Source of the DNA: [Flavobacterium] thermophilum
GTDB lineage: Bacteria; Bacillota; Bacilli; Bacillales; Anoxybacillaceae
Direction of reading: 5' to 3'
NCBI GenBank assembly: GCA_900450595.1
Contig: UGGS01000002.1
Coordinates: 310,001 to 374,000, forward strand
Length of the DNA: 64,000 nt
Shown here: positions 47,483 to 57,013 of the stretch, one piece after another
How the letters are laid out: every line of letters begins with the position of its first letter
How positions within the stretch are numbered: position 1 is the stretch's first letter
Notes under the pieces: generated by a model
The model's input: only the letters and a program-made list of their open reading frames with translations
What the model was told of the DNA's origin: nothing
Database searches by the model: none
Translations under genes and position numbers: made by a program

Positions 47483-48993
47483 TGTTTTTATCGCTGCTCG
47501 TCTTTTCGCCGCTGTTAGGCATCATGTTGCTGCTGTTTGTCCGCAAAACGGATGAACGAATGATTCAATGGCTCGGAACGGCCGCCACCGTACCGCCGCT
47601 CATTTTGGCGTTGTTTGCTTTCATTCAGTCTGGACGCGGGTTTCGCCTTGAGTAGCTCGATGAGGCGCACGATTGGGTGCGGCTTGCCAACCTTCCGTTT
47701 TTAACAGATGCAGCGTATGTGATCCGCTATGAGCTCGGCATCGATGGGCTGTCGCTTGTCTTTATCGTTCTGACCGCGGTGTTGGCGACTTTGGCGGCTG
47801 CCGCGTCCTTGTTGGTCAAAGCGGAGAAAAAAGGATATTTTATGTGGCTGCTCGCATTGGAGATCGGCATGCTCGGCGTATTTGCAGCCGCCAATTTCAT
47901 CTGGTTTTTCCTCTTCCTCGAAGTGACGCTTGTCGCCATGTTTTTACTTGTCGGCAAGTGGGGCGGGTTTGAGCGCGAGCGGGCGGCGTACAGCTACTTG
48001 GTGTATAACGGGTTCGGCTCGGCGCTGCTGCTTGTTGTGATCGCCGTCCTTGTCGCCCGCACCGGGACCGCAAACTTCGCGTTGCTCCGTGAGATGTTAC
48101 ATAACCCGGTCGCTCAAGGGCAGCTGATCGCCCCGCTCACCGAAGAGGGGCGGCATTGGCTGCTTGGCGGGCTGTTGTTGGCGTTTGCCGTCAAGCTGCC
48201 GGCCGTTCCGCTTCACCGCTGGCTCATTCGCGTGCACGTCGAAGCGCCGCCGCCGGTCGTCATGCTTCACGCCGGGGTGCTGTTGAAGATTGCGGCGTAC
48301 GGGATGATCCGCTTCGGGATCGGCTTGTTTCCGGACGAGTTTCGCACGTTTGCTGGCGCCATCGCGGTGGTGGGAGTCATAAACGTATTGTACGGCGCGC
48401 TGTTGGCGCTCCGGCAGAGCGAGTTGAAACATGTGCTCGCCTATTCAAGCATCGCCCACGCCGGCTACTTGCTCGCCGGGGTTGCCGCGATGTCGTGGGC
48501 GATGATCGATTCGCTTTGGATTTACTTGCTCGCTTATGTGTTTATGAACATCGGGGCGTTTGCCATCGTTGCGCATATCGCGCACCAGACCGGCTCCGAT
48601 GATTTCGATGGGCTGTCCGGCTTGTACCGCCATCGCCCGCTGCTCGCTGCAGCCCTCGGGCTGTTCTTGCTCTCGCTCGCCGGCATTCCGGGGACGGCCG
48701 GCTTTATCGCCAAGCTCTATTTGTTCATCGGCCTTGTCGTCACCGAGCCGGGCCATTACGTGCTCGCGGCGGTGATGGCGGTGACGACGGTGATCTCGTA
48801 TGTATACTACTTCAATTTGCTCGTTCAACTCTTTTTCCGTCCGGCTTCCCTCGCGCCGCTTGGCCGGCTGCCGGCCGGGCTGTCGGCCTCTGTCGTCGTA
48901 TGCGCGCTCGGAACGCTGGTGATCGGCTGGATGCCGGGGCTTGCCTACGATGTGCTCGCCCAATTTGGGCATTTTGGCGATTTTTTGCCGTAA
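47479..48993 (+). pseudogene. nuoM: nuoM-nuoN chimera with in-frame amber codon
   Basis: Begins at ATG 47479, overlapping nuoL. Codon 59 is TAG (47653-47655), between FRLE and LDEAHDWVRLA; a CAG to TAG change would explain it. The same frame continues for the whole gene. Up to about 48400 it is NuoM (LGIDGLSLVF, WFFLFLEVTLVAMFLLVG, HVEAPPPVVMLHAGVLLK). After the shared LKHVLAYSS motif (48424-48453) it is NuoN (IAHAGYLLAG, YLLAYVFMNIGAFAIVA, LFLLSLAGIPGTAGFIAKLYLF, VISYVYYF). Total 504 codons, the length of one subunit, so the NuoM C-half and NuoN N-half are deleted. Confidence 0.85.
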
Positions 48994-49003
48994 CGGTACA
49001 ATA

Positions 49004-49032
49004 AGGGGAGAGGGAACCCTCTCCTCTTTTTT
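49004..49032 (+). terminator. nuo operon terminator
   Basis: GGGGAGAGGG pairs with CCCTCTCC, followed by TCTTTTTT. Confidence 0.88.
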
Positions 49033-49108
49033 GTTGAACAGAGGGGAAACCGCCTCATCAAGAGGATGGGGGACGTTTGCATGGTTTAGGAGGAGGTGGA
49101 GCGCGGTG

Positions 49109-49345
49109 ATGCCCATCATCGGTCAACAGGCGCTGCTGTCGATTATCATTCATTTAGTGTTCATGGCGGTGACGTGGTGGACGCTGCAAGCTGTCCGGCT
49201 TGAAGTGCTTCTGAAGCCGAACCGCGTCGTCCAAGGGCGGCTGCTGTACATTTTATTGACGATTGCGATCGGCTCAACGGTTGCGAACTTTTTCCTCGAC
49301 TATTGGGCATGGTCGACCGATTTGCCGTATTTGTTTCGCGACTAG
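49109..49345 (+). CDS. ywzB: DUF1146 membrane protein YwzB
   Basis: 78 residues from ATG 49109 after AGGAGGTGG. Two membrane helices around a conserved middle with WWTLQAVRLEVLLKP and IGSTVANFFLDY. Found next to ywmB and murAA in bacilli. Function unknown. Confidence 0.85.
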   Translation: MPIIGQQALLSIIIHLVFMAVTWWTLQAVRLEVLLKPNRVVQGRLLYILLTIAIGSTVANFFLDYWAWSTDLPYLFRD

Positions 49346-50377
<1,032 letters not shown>

Positions 50378-50408
50378 TATAGAGAAATTGGACGCGGAGG
50401 GGAATACC

Positions 50409-51713
50409 TTGGAAAAGATCATCGTCCGTGGCGGAAACCGGTTGAGCGGCACCGTCAAAGTGGAAGGCGCAAAAAATGCCGTTTTGCCCGTCATCGCTGC
50501 CACCTTATTAGCGACAAAAGGAACTAGTACGATTCATGATGTGCCTGCTCTTTCCGATGTATATACAATCAGTGAGGTGCTCCGCTATTTAGGCGCCGAT
50601 GTGCAAATCGCCGGCAATACGGTAACGGTCGATGCGAACGCTCCGCTGACGGTGGAAGCGCCGTTTGAATATGTGCGGAAAATGCGCGCTTCCGTGCTCG
50701 TCATGGGGCCGCTGTTGGCCCGCAACGGCCGAGCCCGCGTCGCCTTGCCGGGTGGCTGTGCCATTGGTTCGCGCCCGATCGATCAACATTTAAAAGGATT
50801 TGAAGCAATGGGCGCCTCCGTGAAAGTCGGCAACGGCTTTATCGATGCAGAAGTGAACGGCCGTCTCCGCGGCGCCAAAGTATACTTGGACTTTCCAAGC
50901 GTTGGGGCAACGGAAAATATTATGATGGCCGCGGTGCTCGCGGAAGGTACAACCGTGATCGAAAACTGCGCCAAAGAGCCGGAAATTGTCGATTTGGCGA
51001 ACTTTTTGAACGCGATGGGCGCCAAAGTGCGCGGCGCCGGCACTGGCACAATCCGCATTGAAGGGGTCGACGAGCTTGTCGGCACGTCCCACACCGTCAT
51101 CCCGGATCGCATTGAAGCTGGCACCTTTATGGTGGCGGCCGCCATCACCGGCGGCAACGTCCTCGTGCAAGGAGCGGTTCCCGAGCATTTAAGTTCGCTC
51201 ATTGCCAAAATGGAAGAAATGGGCGTGACGATTATCGAAGAAGAAAACGGTGTGCGCGTCATCGGTCCGGAAACGTTGAAAGCCGTCGACATTAAAACGA
51301 TGCCATATCCGGGCTTTCCGACCGACATGCAGTCGCAAATGATGGCTCTCTTGTTGAAAGCGGAAGGCACGAGCATGGTCACCGAGACTGTCTTTGAAAA
51401 CCGCTTCATGCATGTGGAAGAATTCCGCCGGATGAACGCTGATATTAAAATTGAAGGGCGCTCTGTCATTATTAACGGTCCGTGCCAGCTGCAAGGCGCT
51501 GAAGTAGCGGCCACCGATTTGCGCGCTGCCGCCGCTTTGATTTTGGCTGGACTTGCGGCGGACGGCTACACGCGCGTGACCGAGCTTCGTCATCTTGACC
51601 GCGGCTATGTCCGCTTTCATGAAAAACTGGCCGCGCTTGGCGCTGACATTGAACGCGTTCGGGAAGAAACAGAACAACTCGACCCGATCCAAGCGATCGA
51701 ATGGAACGGATAA
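50409..51713 (+). CDS. murAA: UDP-N-acetylglucosamine 1-carboxyvinyltransferase 1 (MurAA)
   Basis: 434 residues from TTG 50409, 6 bases after GGAGGGG; starts [12 protein letters not shown] like B. subtilis MurAA. Catalytic Cys117 in [11 protein letters not shown]. Essential paralog for peptidoglycan synthesis. In-frame ATG 50343 overlaps ywmB and is rejected. Confidence 0.95.
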   Translation: MEKIIVRGGNRLSGTVKVEGAKNAVLPVIAATLLATKGTSTIHDVPALSDVYTISEVLRYLGADVQIAGNTVTVDANAPLTVEAPFEYVRKMRASVLVMGPLLARNGRARVALPGGCAIGSRPIDQHLKGFEAMGASVKVGNGFIDAEVNGRLRGAKVYLDFPSVGATENIMMAAVLAEGTTVIENCAKEPEIVDLANFLNAMGAKVRGAGTGTIRIEGVDELVGTSHTVIPDRIEAGTFMVAAAITGGNVLVQGAVPEHLSSLIAKMEEMGVTIIEEENGVRVIGPETLKAVDIKTMPYPGFPTDMQSQMMALLLKAEGTSMVTETVFENRFMHVEEFRRMNADIKIEGRSVIINGPCQLQGAEVAATDLRAAAALILAGLAADGYTRVTELRHLDRGYVRFHEKLAALGADIERVREETEQLDPIQAIEWNG

Positions 51714-51718
51714 TGGCG

Positions 51719-51766
51719 AAAAAACGACCGTGAACTGCCTTCGAGCAGGGAATGGTCGTTTTTTCT
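51719..51766 (+). terminator. Terminator after murAA
   Basis: AAAACGACC near 51722-51730 pairs with GGTCGTTTT at 51754-51762; an inner CTGC/GCAG stem closes the loop; T-run at the end. Confidence 0.8.
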
Positions 51767-51988
51767 TGGAACACGGGCGACCGTCGAAGGACGGTAAAAA
51801 ACAACCGTTCGTTCCTAACGGTCTGTTTTGAAGCTCAGAGAAAGACCGTCTTATGAAATTTCTCCATAAGCTTGATCGCATCGCGCGAAGCAAGTCGCGA
51901 CGGTGGTGAAACATGTGCTTTCGAAAACCCCCTTGTTCCATCGCCCCCTATTCAGTCACCGACTTTTTTCAACGGCTTCATGTTTAGC

Positions 51989-52117
51989 AGGCTGGCGATT
52001 TAAGGGGAAATGCTGTTCTTCAACAGTGTTTCTCAAATGGAAAAACCTTGCAACACCATAGCGTCATTCCTTGCGATTTCTCACAAACTGAGCGAATCCG
52101 TTGTTTTTCACCAGCCT
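51989..52117. repeat. MITE-like palindromic element, copy B (upstream of spoIID)
   Basis: 129 bases with inverted ends AGGCTGGCGATTTA (51989-52002) and TGTTTTTCACCAGCCT (52102-52117, reverse complement AGGCTGGTGAAAAACA). Same ends, length and a GTGTTTCTCAA core as the nuoH-nuoI copy, but the interiors have diverged. Confidence 0.5.
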
Positions 52118-52169
52118 TTTAGGCGGAGTGCGAAACGCGCTCATGAAGGTTTTGGCTGGAAAGAAAACT

Positions 52170-52200
52170 GTCATATATACTTGTCCGAGCCCATAACTAT
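52170..52200 (+). promoter_or_regulatory. Probable sigma-E promoter of spoIID
   Basis: GTCATAT (52170-52176) and CATAACTAT (52192-52200), 15-base spacer, close to the mother-cell sigma-E pattern (KMATATT / CATACAHT). spoIID is a known sigma-E gene. Confidence 0.55.
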
Positions 52201-52279
52201 AGTAACGAACCGAAGCCAACGCAGGCATTCATTCGCGATGTCCGCTTGTGCTTGGAAAATGCATATTGGGGGCTCGGCT

Positions 52280-53311
52280 ATGGTGAAACGACTGAAACCG
52301 GTGATGGCGCTCGCTCTCTCGCTGTTTGTCGCCATCCTCGTCATTCCGACGGCGCTCGTTCTTCCATTTTATGACGGGAAGGTGGCCAAATTGGCCGAAC
52401 AACTGCACAAGCAAGAACAAGTCCAACGGTCGCAGGCAGCCGAAGGACCGTCCATCGACGTGGCGGTCTATCGAAGCAAAGAACAACGCGTCGAACATAT
52501 TCCCCTCGAGCAATACGTCATCGGCGTCGTTGCGGCGGAAATGCCGGCCGAATTTGAACTCGAGGCATTAAAGGCGCAAGCGTTGACGGCAAGAACGTAC
52601 ATCGTGAAGCAATTGCTCGCCAACCAGCCGTTTCGCCTGCCAAAAGGAGCGAATGTGACCGATACGGTGGCTCATCAAGTCTATTACAGCGATGACGAAC
52701 TGCGAAAACTATGGGGCAGCGACTACGATTGGAAAATGAAAAAAGTGACAAAAGCGGTGATGGACACGCAAGGGCAAATTTTGACATACAACAATGAGCC
52801 GATCGAGGCGCTGTTTTTTTCGACAAGCAACGGCTATACGGAAAATTCGGAAGCCTATTGGCAAAGCGATTTTCCGTATTTAAAAAGTGTCGCCAGCCCA
52901 TGGGACAAACAATCCCCGAAGTTTTACCAGCGAAAAACGATGCCAGTGGCGGAATTCGAGCGAAGACTGGGGGTCGAACTGCCCGCTGACGGCTCAGTCG
53001 GCGTCATTGTATCGCGCACTCCCGGCCGCCGCGTCGGCGAAGTGAAGATTGGCGGCAAGACGTTTACGGGCCGCGATGTGCGCGAACGGCTCGGATTGCC
53101 GTCGAGTGATTTCACCTGGGTGCGCAACGGAGATGACATCATCATTACGACGAAAGGCTACGGCCATGGCGTCGGCATGAGCCAATACGGCGCCAATTTT
53201 ATGGCCAAAGAAGGGAAAACGTACGCTGACATCGTCAAATATTATTACCGCGGCGTTCATATTTCGTCGGCGACGGCGTTTTTAAACAAATTGACCGCGA
53301 AAAATGGATGA
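52280..53311 (+). CDS. spoIID: SpoIID, engulfment lytic transglycosylase
   Basis: 343 residues from ATG 52280. Membrane anchor at residues 8-29, then the SpoIID domain: VIGVVAAEMPAEFELEALKAQALTARTYI (with the catalytic Glu region), TSNGYTENSEAYW and the C-terminal GYGHGVGMSQYGAN. Cleaves denuded glycan strands during engulfment together with SpoIIM and SpoIIP. In-frame codons from 52010 are upstream of the promoter. Confidence 0.95.
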   Translation: MVKRLKPVMALALSLFVAILVIPTALVLPFYDGKVAKLAEQLHKQEQVQRSQAAEGPSIDVAVYRSKEQRVEHIPLEQYVIGVVAAEMPAEFELEALKAQALTARTYIVKQLLANQPFRLPKGANVTDTVAHQVYYSDDELRKLWGSDYDWKMKKVTKAVMDTQGQILTYNNEPIEALFFSTSNGYTENSEAYWQSDFPYLKSVASPWDKQSPKFYQRKTMPVAEFERRLGVELPADGSVGVIVSRTPGRRVGEVKIGGKTFTGRDVRERLGLPSSDFTWVRNGDDIIITTKGYGHGVGMSQYGANFMAKEGKTYADIVKYYYRGVHISSATAFLNKLTAKNG

Positions 53312-53338
53312 ACCGGGGTTCTGCCGCCCCGGTTTTCT
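53311..53338 (+). terminator. Terminator after spoIID
   Basis: AACCGGGG (53311-53318) with CCCCGGTT (53327-53334), T-rich end. Confidence 0.85.
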
Positions 53339-53397
53339 GTCAAATGTTCGGGGCAAACGGCAGGGAGACGCCCCTCGCCATGCGCCCCTCATTTTTT

Positions 53398-53427
53398 GCA
53401 TAAAATCTAGTCGAATGTCAAAAAATA
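53398..53427 (+). promoter_or_regulatory. Possible sigma-F promoter of spoIIQ
   Basis: GCATA (53398-53402) and GTCAAAAAATA (53417-53427), 14-base spacer, resembling forespore promoters (GYWTA / GGNNANNMT). B. subtilis spoIIQ is sigma-F dependent. The first G of the -10 pair is not matched. Confidence 0.4.
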
Positions 53428-53497
53428 AGTGAAAAATTATTTTCTATGTGTATATCTTTTCCTCTTTCTGTTCAAAATGGTTGCTGAGGTGATGAAC

Positions 53498-54385
53498 ATG
53501 AGAGAGGAACAAAAACAATCGTCGCTGAAGCGTCTGTTCCGCAAACGTTGGGTATTTCCGGCGATCTATTTATCGTCTGCCGCATTAATCGTCGCTGGTG
53601 CGCTTTGGTTCCAATTGGGCAAAGAGGAGAATACGGGCAGAGACAACGTGGCGAAAAACGGCACCGCCCAGCAAGAAAACCCGGCTGTTCCGGTCAATGA
53701 AACGGTCGAAAACATCGCGATGCCTGTGCTTGACCCGAACGCCGTGCAAGTCAAAACACCGTTCTATGATGACAACGCATCAGAACAAGAACAGGAAGCA
53801 GCCCTCGTCTTTTACGATCATACGTACCATCCGAACCAAGGGATCGACCTTGTGCGCCAAGACGGCAAAACGTTTGACGTTACGGCTGCATTAAGCGGCA
53901 CGGTAACGAAAGCGGAAAAAGACCCGATTTTAGGCTACGTTGTGGAAATCAATCATGAACAAGGGGTCACGACCGTCTATCAATCGCTTGCCGACGTGAA
54001 AGTGGAAGCAGGCGACACGGTGAAACAAGGTGAAGTGATCGGCAAGGCAGGGCAAAGCGAATTCAACAAAGAAGCCGGCATCCACGTCCACTTTGAAATT
54101 CGCAAAGACGGCCGGGCGGTCAACCCGATCGATTATGTCGACAAACCGTTGACGGCTTTGACTGACAAAGCGGAAGACAAAACGGGAACCGATCGTGCCG
54201 CCACGAGCAAAGAAAAAGAATTGATGCCAAGTGACGAAACAGCGCCGACAGACGAAAACCCAGCGAATGAACAACCATCGGCTGACGACCATTCGACGAC
54301 GCCAAGCGACAACAATCAAGACGAAAACAACGACGCTTCATCCTACAAAACGCCAGACGCCTCGATCGGCATGGCGAGAGCTTGA
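53498..54385 (+). CDS. spoIIQ: SpoIIQ, forespore side of the engulfment/feeding-tube complex
   Basis: 295 residues from ATG 53498, 7 bases after GAGGTG; ATG 53492 is too close. MREEQKQSSLKRLFRKRWVF then one membrane helix (residues about 22-40) and an extracytoplasmic LytM (M23) domain. The position of the first zinc-ligand His (HxGxD) reads NQGID, while HVHFE of the second motif is kept, so the fold is probably non-catalytic, as in B. subtilis. A long acidic Asp/Glu/Asn/Thr tail follows. Pairs with SpoIIIAH. Confidence 0.93.
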   Translation: MREEQKQSSLKRLFRKRWVFPAIYLSSAALIVAGALWFQLGKEENTGRDNVAKNGTAQQENPAVPVNETVENIAMPVLDPNAVQVKTPFYDDNASEQEQEAALVFYDHTYHPNQGIDLVRQDGKTFDVTAALSGTVTKAEKDPILGYVVEINHEQGVTTVYQSLADVKVEAGDTVKQGEVIGKAGQSEFNKEAGIHVHFEIRKDGRAVNPIDYVDKPLTALTDKAEDKTGTDRAATSKEKELMPSDETAPTDENPANEQPSADDHSTTPSDNNQDENNDASSYKTPDASIGMARA

Positions 54386-54428
54386 TCGACAAGGCGTCGA
54401 GCAAGAGGAAACGAAAAACGCGACGAAA

Positions 54429-54474
54429 AGGCCTGTCCGTTTGCCAAGACAAGACAAGCGGGCGGGTCTTTTTG
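54429..54474 (+). terminator. Terminator after spoIIQ
   Basis: Arms 54429-54443 and 54455-54469 pair over 15 positions with four G-T wobbles, followed by TTTTT. Confidence 0.65.
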
Positions 54475-54609
54475 CTTTGCCGCTTCTAAAGTCAGACGTG
54501 GGAAAAACGGCAGCCAAAAAAGCTCTTCACCATAAGATAAAAAACGTTTTTCATGATAGGTGCCCAAAAAGTCATGGCTATTTTTTGTTCGATCGGGAGG
54601 GACGATGTT

Positions 54610-54666
54610 ATGTTTGTGTCTAAAAGTCAAGTACATCTTTCGGTGATGAACCGCCAAAAATTATGA
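54610..54666 (+). CDS. Possible 18-residue peptide
   Basis: ATG 54610 lies 7-8 bases after GGGAGGG and opens MFVSKSQVHLSVMNRQKL before TGA. The ribosome site is good but the frame is too short to judge; no homolog known to me. Could be chance. Confidence 0.2.
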   Translation: MFVSKSQVHLSVMNRQKL

Positions 54667-54730
54667 TTTGAATATTCTTTCATTTTTTGGGAACAAGGAT
54701 GGAAATAACCCCCTCTTTCCTTTAAAATAA

Positions 54731-54745
54731 ATGAAAACGGAAACA
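54731..54745 (+). promoter_or_regulatory. Candidate CcpA (cre) site upstream of ggt
   Basis: ATGAAAACGGAAACA fits the consensus WTGNAANCGNWNNCA at every fixed position. It ends 56 bases before the ggt start, a position where CcpA could repress in glucose. Confidence 0.5.
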
Positions 54746-54801
54746 GTTTCGTTTGTGAAATGTTTTATTCTTCACTTAACGAAAGAAAGGGGATCGTGGC
54801 C

Positions 54802-56406
54802 ATGGACTACCTATACCACCCCTACCCATCGCAGCGGATGACGGTGTTTGCGAAAAACGGCGTCGTCGCAACGTCGCAGCCGCTGGCGGCCCAGGCGGGG
54901 CTTGACGTGCTGAAAAAGGGCGGCAACGCCATCGATGCCGCCATTGCCGCCGCGGCTTGTCTGACGGTCGTTGAGCCGACATCGAACGGCATCGGCGGCG
55001 ATGCGTTCGCCCTCGTCTGGACGAGCGGGAAATTGTACGGATTAAACGCGAGCGGCTATGCGCCGGCTTTGCTTTCGCTTGACGCGCTAAAAGAGCGCGG
55101 CTATACAGAGATGCCGAAATACGGCTTTGCCCCGGTGACGGTGCCGGGCGCGCCGGCGGCGTGGGCGGCGCTGTCAAAGCGCTTCGGCCGCCTGCCGCTT
55201 GCCGAAACGCTCGCACCAGCGATCGCCTATGCGGAAAACGGCTATCCGGTTTCGCCAGTGCTCGGAAAGTATTGGGCTGCGGCGTTTCGTACATACAAAG
55301 AAGCGCTTCGCGGGCCGGAGTTCGCCTCGTGGTTTGCGACGTTTGCGCCGGGCGGCCGCGCGCCGAAGATCGGGGAAGTGTGGGCGTCTCCGGACCATGC
55401 GGCGACGCTCCGCTCCATTGCCGAAACGGAGGCGGAAAGCTTTTACCGCGGCGAGCTGGCGGAAAAAATCGCCGCCTTCTCGAAGCAATACGGCGGCTTT
55501 TTGGCGGCGGACGACCTCGCCGAGTACGAACCGGAATGGGTCGAGCCGATCTCCGTCTCCTACCGTGGCTATGAAGTGTGGGAAATTCCGCCGAACGGGC
55601 AGGGGCTTGTCGCGTTGATGGCGCTCAACATCATGAACGGGTTTGACGTGCCAAGCGTCCCGGATGTCGAGACGCACCACCGGCAAATCGAGGCGATGAA
55701 GCTGGCCTTTGCCGATGGGAAAGCGTACATCGCCGACCGCCGTTATATGAGCTGCAGCCCAGACGAGCTGTTGTCGGAATCGTTTGCCGCGATGCGCCGG
55801 GCGCAAATCGGTGAGGAGGCGCTGACGCCGGAGCCGGGGACGCCGCCCAAAGGCGGAACGGTCTATTTGGCCGCCGCGGACGGCGAAGGGAATATGGTGT
55901 CCTATATTCAAAGCAATTACATGGGCTTCGGCTCGGGCCTCGTCGTCCCAGGCACGGGCATCGCCCTGCACAACCGCGGCCATAACTTTGTCTTCGATGA
56001 ACACCATCCGAACGGGTTGGCGCCGCGGAAAAAGCCGTACCATACGATCATCCCCGGCTTTTTGACGAAAGGCGGCACGCCGGTCGGCCCGTTCGGCGTC
56101 ATGGGTGGATTTATGCAGCCGCAAGGGCATTTGCAAGTGATCATGAACACCATCGATTTTGACTTGAACCCGCAAGCGGCGCTCGATGCGCCACGCTGGC
56201 AGTGGATGGAAGGAAAAACGGTGCTCGTTGAGCCGCACTTCCCGCGCCATATCGCCGAAGCGCTCGCCCGCAAAGGGCATGACATTCGCTTTGCCTTAGA
56301 CGGAGGTCCGTTCGGCCGCGGACAAATCATTTGGCGCGATCCTGACACCGGCGTGCTTGCCGCCGGGACGGAGCCGCGCACGGACGGGGCGGTCGCCGCT
56401 TGGTGA
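54802..56406 (+). CDS. Gamma-glutamyltransferase family protein (YwrD-like)
   Basis: 534 residues from ATG 54802 after AAAGGGG. Ntn-hydrolase that self-cleaves before a Thr; the predicted nucleophile is Thr353 in PKGGTVYLAAAD. The large-subunit region shows SQPLAAQAGLDVLKKGGNA and GIGGDAF. No signal peptide is seen, so it is likely cytoplasmic, closer to YwrD than to the secreted Ggt of B. subtilis. Could hydrolyse glutathione-like or gamma-glutamyl compounds. It is followed by chromate transporter genes 25 bases later. Confidence 0.88.
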   Translation: MDYLYHPYPSQRMTVFAKNGVVATSQPLAAQAGLDVLKKGGNAIDAAIAAAACLTVVEPTSNGIGGDAFALVWTSGKLYGLNASGYAPALLSLDALKERGYTEMPKYGFAPVTVPGAPAAWAALSKRFGRLPLAETLAPAIAYAENGYPVSPVLGKYWAAAFRTYKEALRGPEFASWFATFAPGGRAPKIGEVWASPDHAATLRSIAETEAESFYRGELAEKIAAFSKQYGGFLAADDLAEYEPEWVEPISVSYRGYEVWEIPPNGQGLVALMALNIMNGFDVPSVPDVETHHRQIEAMKLAFADGKAYIADRRYMSCSPDELLSESFAAMRRAQIGEEALTPEPGTPPKGGTVYLAAADGEGNMVSYIQSNYMGFGSGLVVPGTGIALHNRGHNFVFDEHHPNGLAPRKKPYHTIIPGFLTKGGTPVGPFGVMGGFMQPQGHLQVIMNTIDFDLNPQAALDAPRWQWMEGKTVLVEPHFPRHIAEALARKGHDIRFALDGGPFGRGQIIWRDPDTGVLAAGTEPRTDGAVAAW

Positions 56407-56431
56407 GACTCACGATAAAGGGATGACTTCG

Positions 56432-57013
56432 ATGAACCAATGGCATTTATTTCTTGCTTTTTTCCGCGTCGGCATGCTCGGGTACGGGGGCGGGCCGTCC
56501 TCGATCCCGCTCGTGCGCGCCGAAGTGGTGACAAAATACCGGTGGATGACCGATGAAGAGTTTGCGGAAATTCTCGCCATTGCCAACGCCTTGCCTGGCC
56601 CGATCGCGACGAAGCTCGCTGGCTATATCGGCTACCGTGTCGGCGGCGCGCTCGGCTTAGTGAACGCCGTCTTGGCGACGACCGCCCCGACGGTCGTGCT
56701 GATGATCGTGCTGTTGGCCGCGCTGTCGTCGTTCAAAGACACGCCGTGGGTGGCCGGGATGACAAAAGCGGTGTTGCCGGTCGTGGCGGTCATGTTGGCG
56801 GAAATGACGTGGCAGTTCGCCAAGCAGGCGCGCGCCGCCCTCGGCATTTGGCCGGCCGCTCTGCTCCTGTTGGCCTGCTTTGTCGCCTTGCAGTGGCTCG
56901 GCCTTCATCCGGCGCTTGTCGTCGCCATTTTGCTGGTGGCGGCGTTTGTCGGCCGAAGCAAGCCCAAGGCGGCGGATAGAGACAAAGGCGGAGAAAGGAG
57001 GGCGTCGTCATGA
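56432..57013 (+). CDS. chrA: Chromate transporter, first half-size subunit
   Basis: 193 residues, single CHR domain with five to six helices. Signature FFRVGMLGYGGGPSSIPLVRAEVV and NALPGPIATKLAGYIGYRVGG. Half-size CHR proteins act as pairs of opposite topology; the second follows with an ATGA overlap. ATG 56432 chosen over 56423 for ribosome-site spacing. Confidence 0.88.
   Translation: MNQWHLFLAFFRVGMLGYGGGPSSIPLVRAEVVTKYRWMTDEEFAEILAIANALPGPIATKLAGYIGYRVGGALGLVNAVLATTAPTVVLMIVLLAALSSFKDTPWVAGMTKAVLPVVAVMLAEMTWQFAKQARAALGIWPAALLLLACFVALQWLGLHPALVVAILLVAAFVGRSKPKAADRDKGGERRASS

Larger units (their letters stand above)
51714..52279 (+). other. murAA-spoIID intergenic region
   Basis: 566 bases with no supported gene. 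It holds the murAA terminator (51719-51766), an inverted-repeat-rich stretch with GACCGTC/GACGGT pairings around 51780-51855, a MITE-like element at 51989-52117, and the sigma-E promoter of spoIID at 52170-52200. An open frame from 52010 into spoIID has no ribosome site and crosses the element and promoter. Confidence 0.6.
54386..54801 (+). other. spoIIQ-ggt intergenic region
   Basis: 416 bases. After the spoIIQ terminator the DNA becomes AT-rich. GGGAGGG at about 54597-54602 precedes a tiny frame (54610-54666, 18 codons). A catabolite-response element is at 54731-54745 just before ggt. I see no confident promoter. Confidence 0.45.

Noticed and set aside
55174..56280. 368-codon minus-strand frame over the gamma-glutamyltransferase gene
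   Set aside because: Same pattern of Arg-rich shadow coding caused by high GC at third positions; the plus strand has an intact enzyme.
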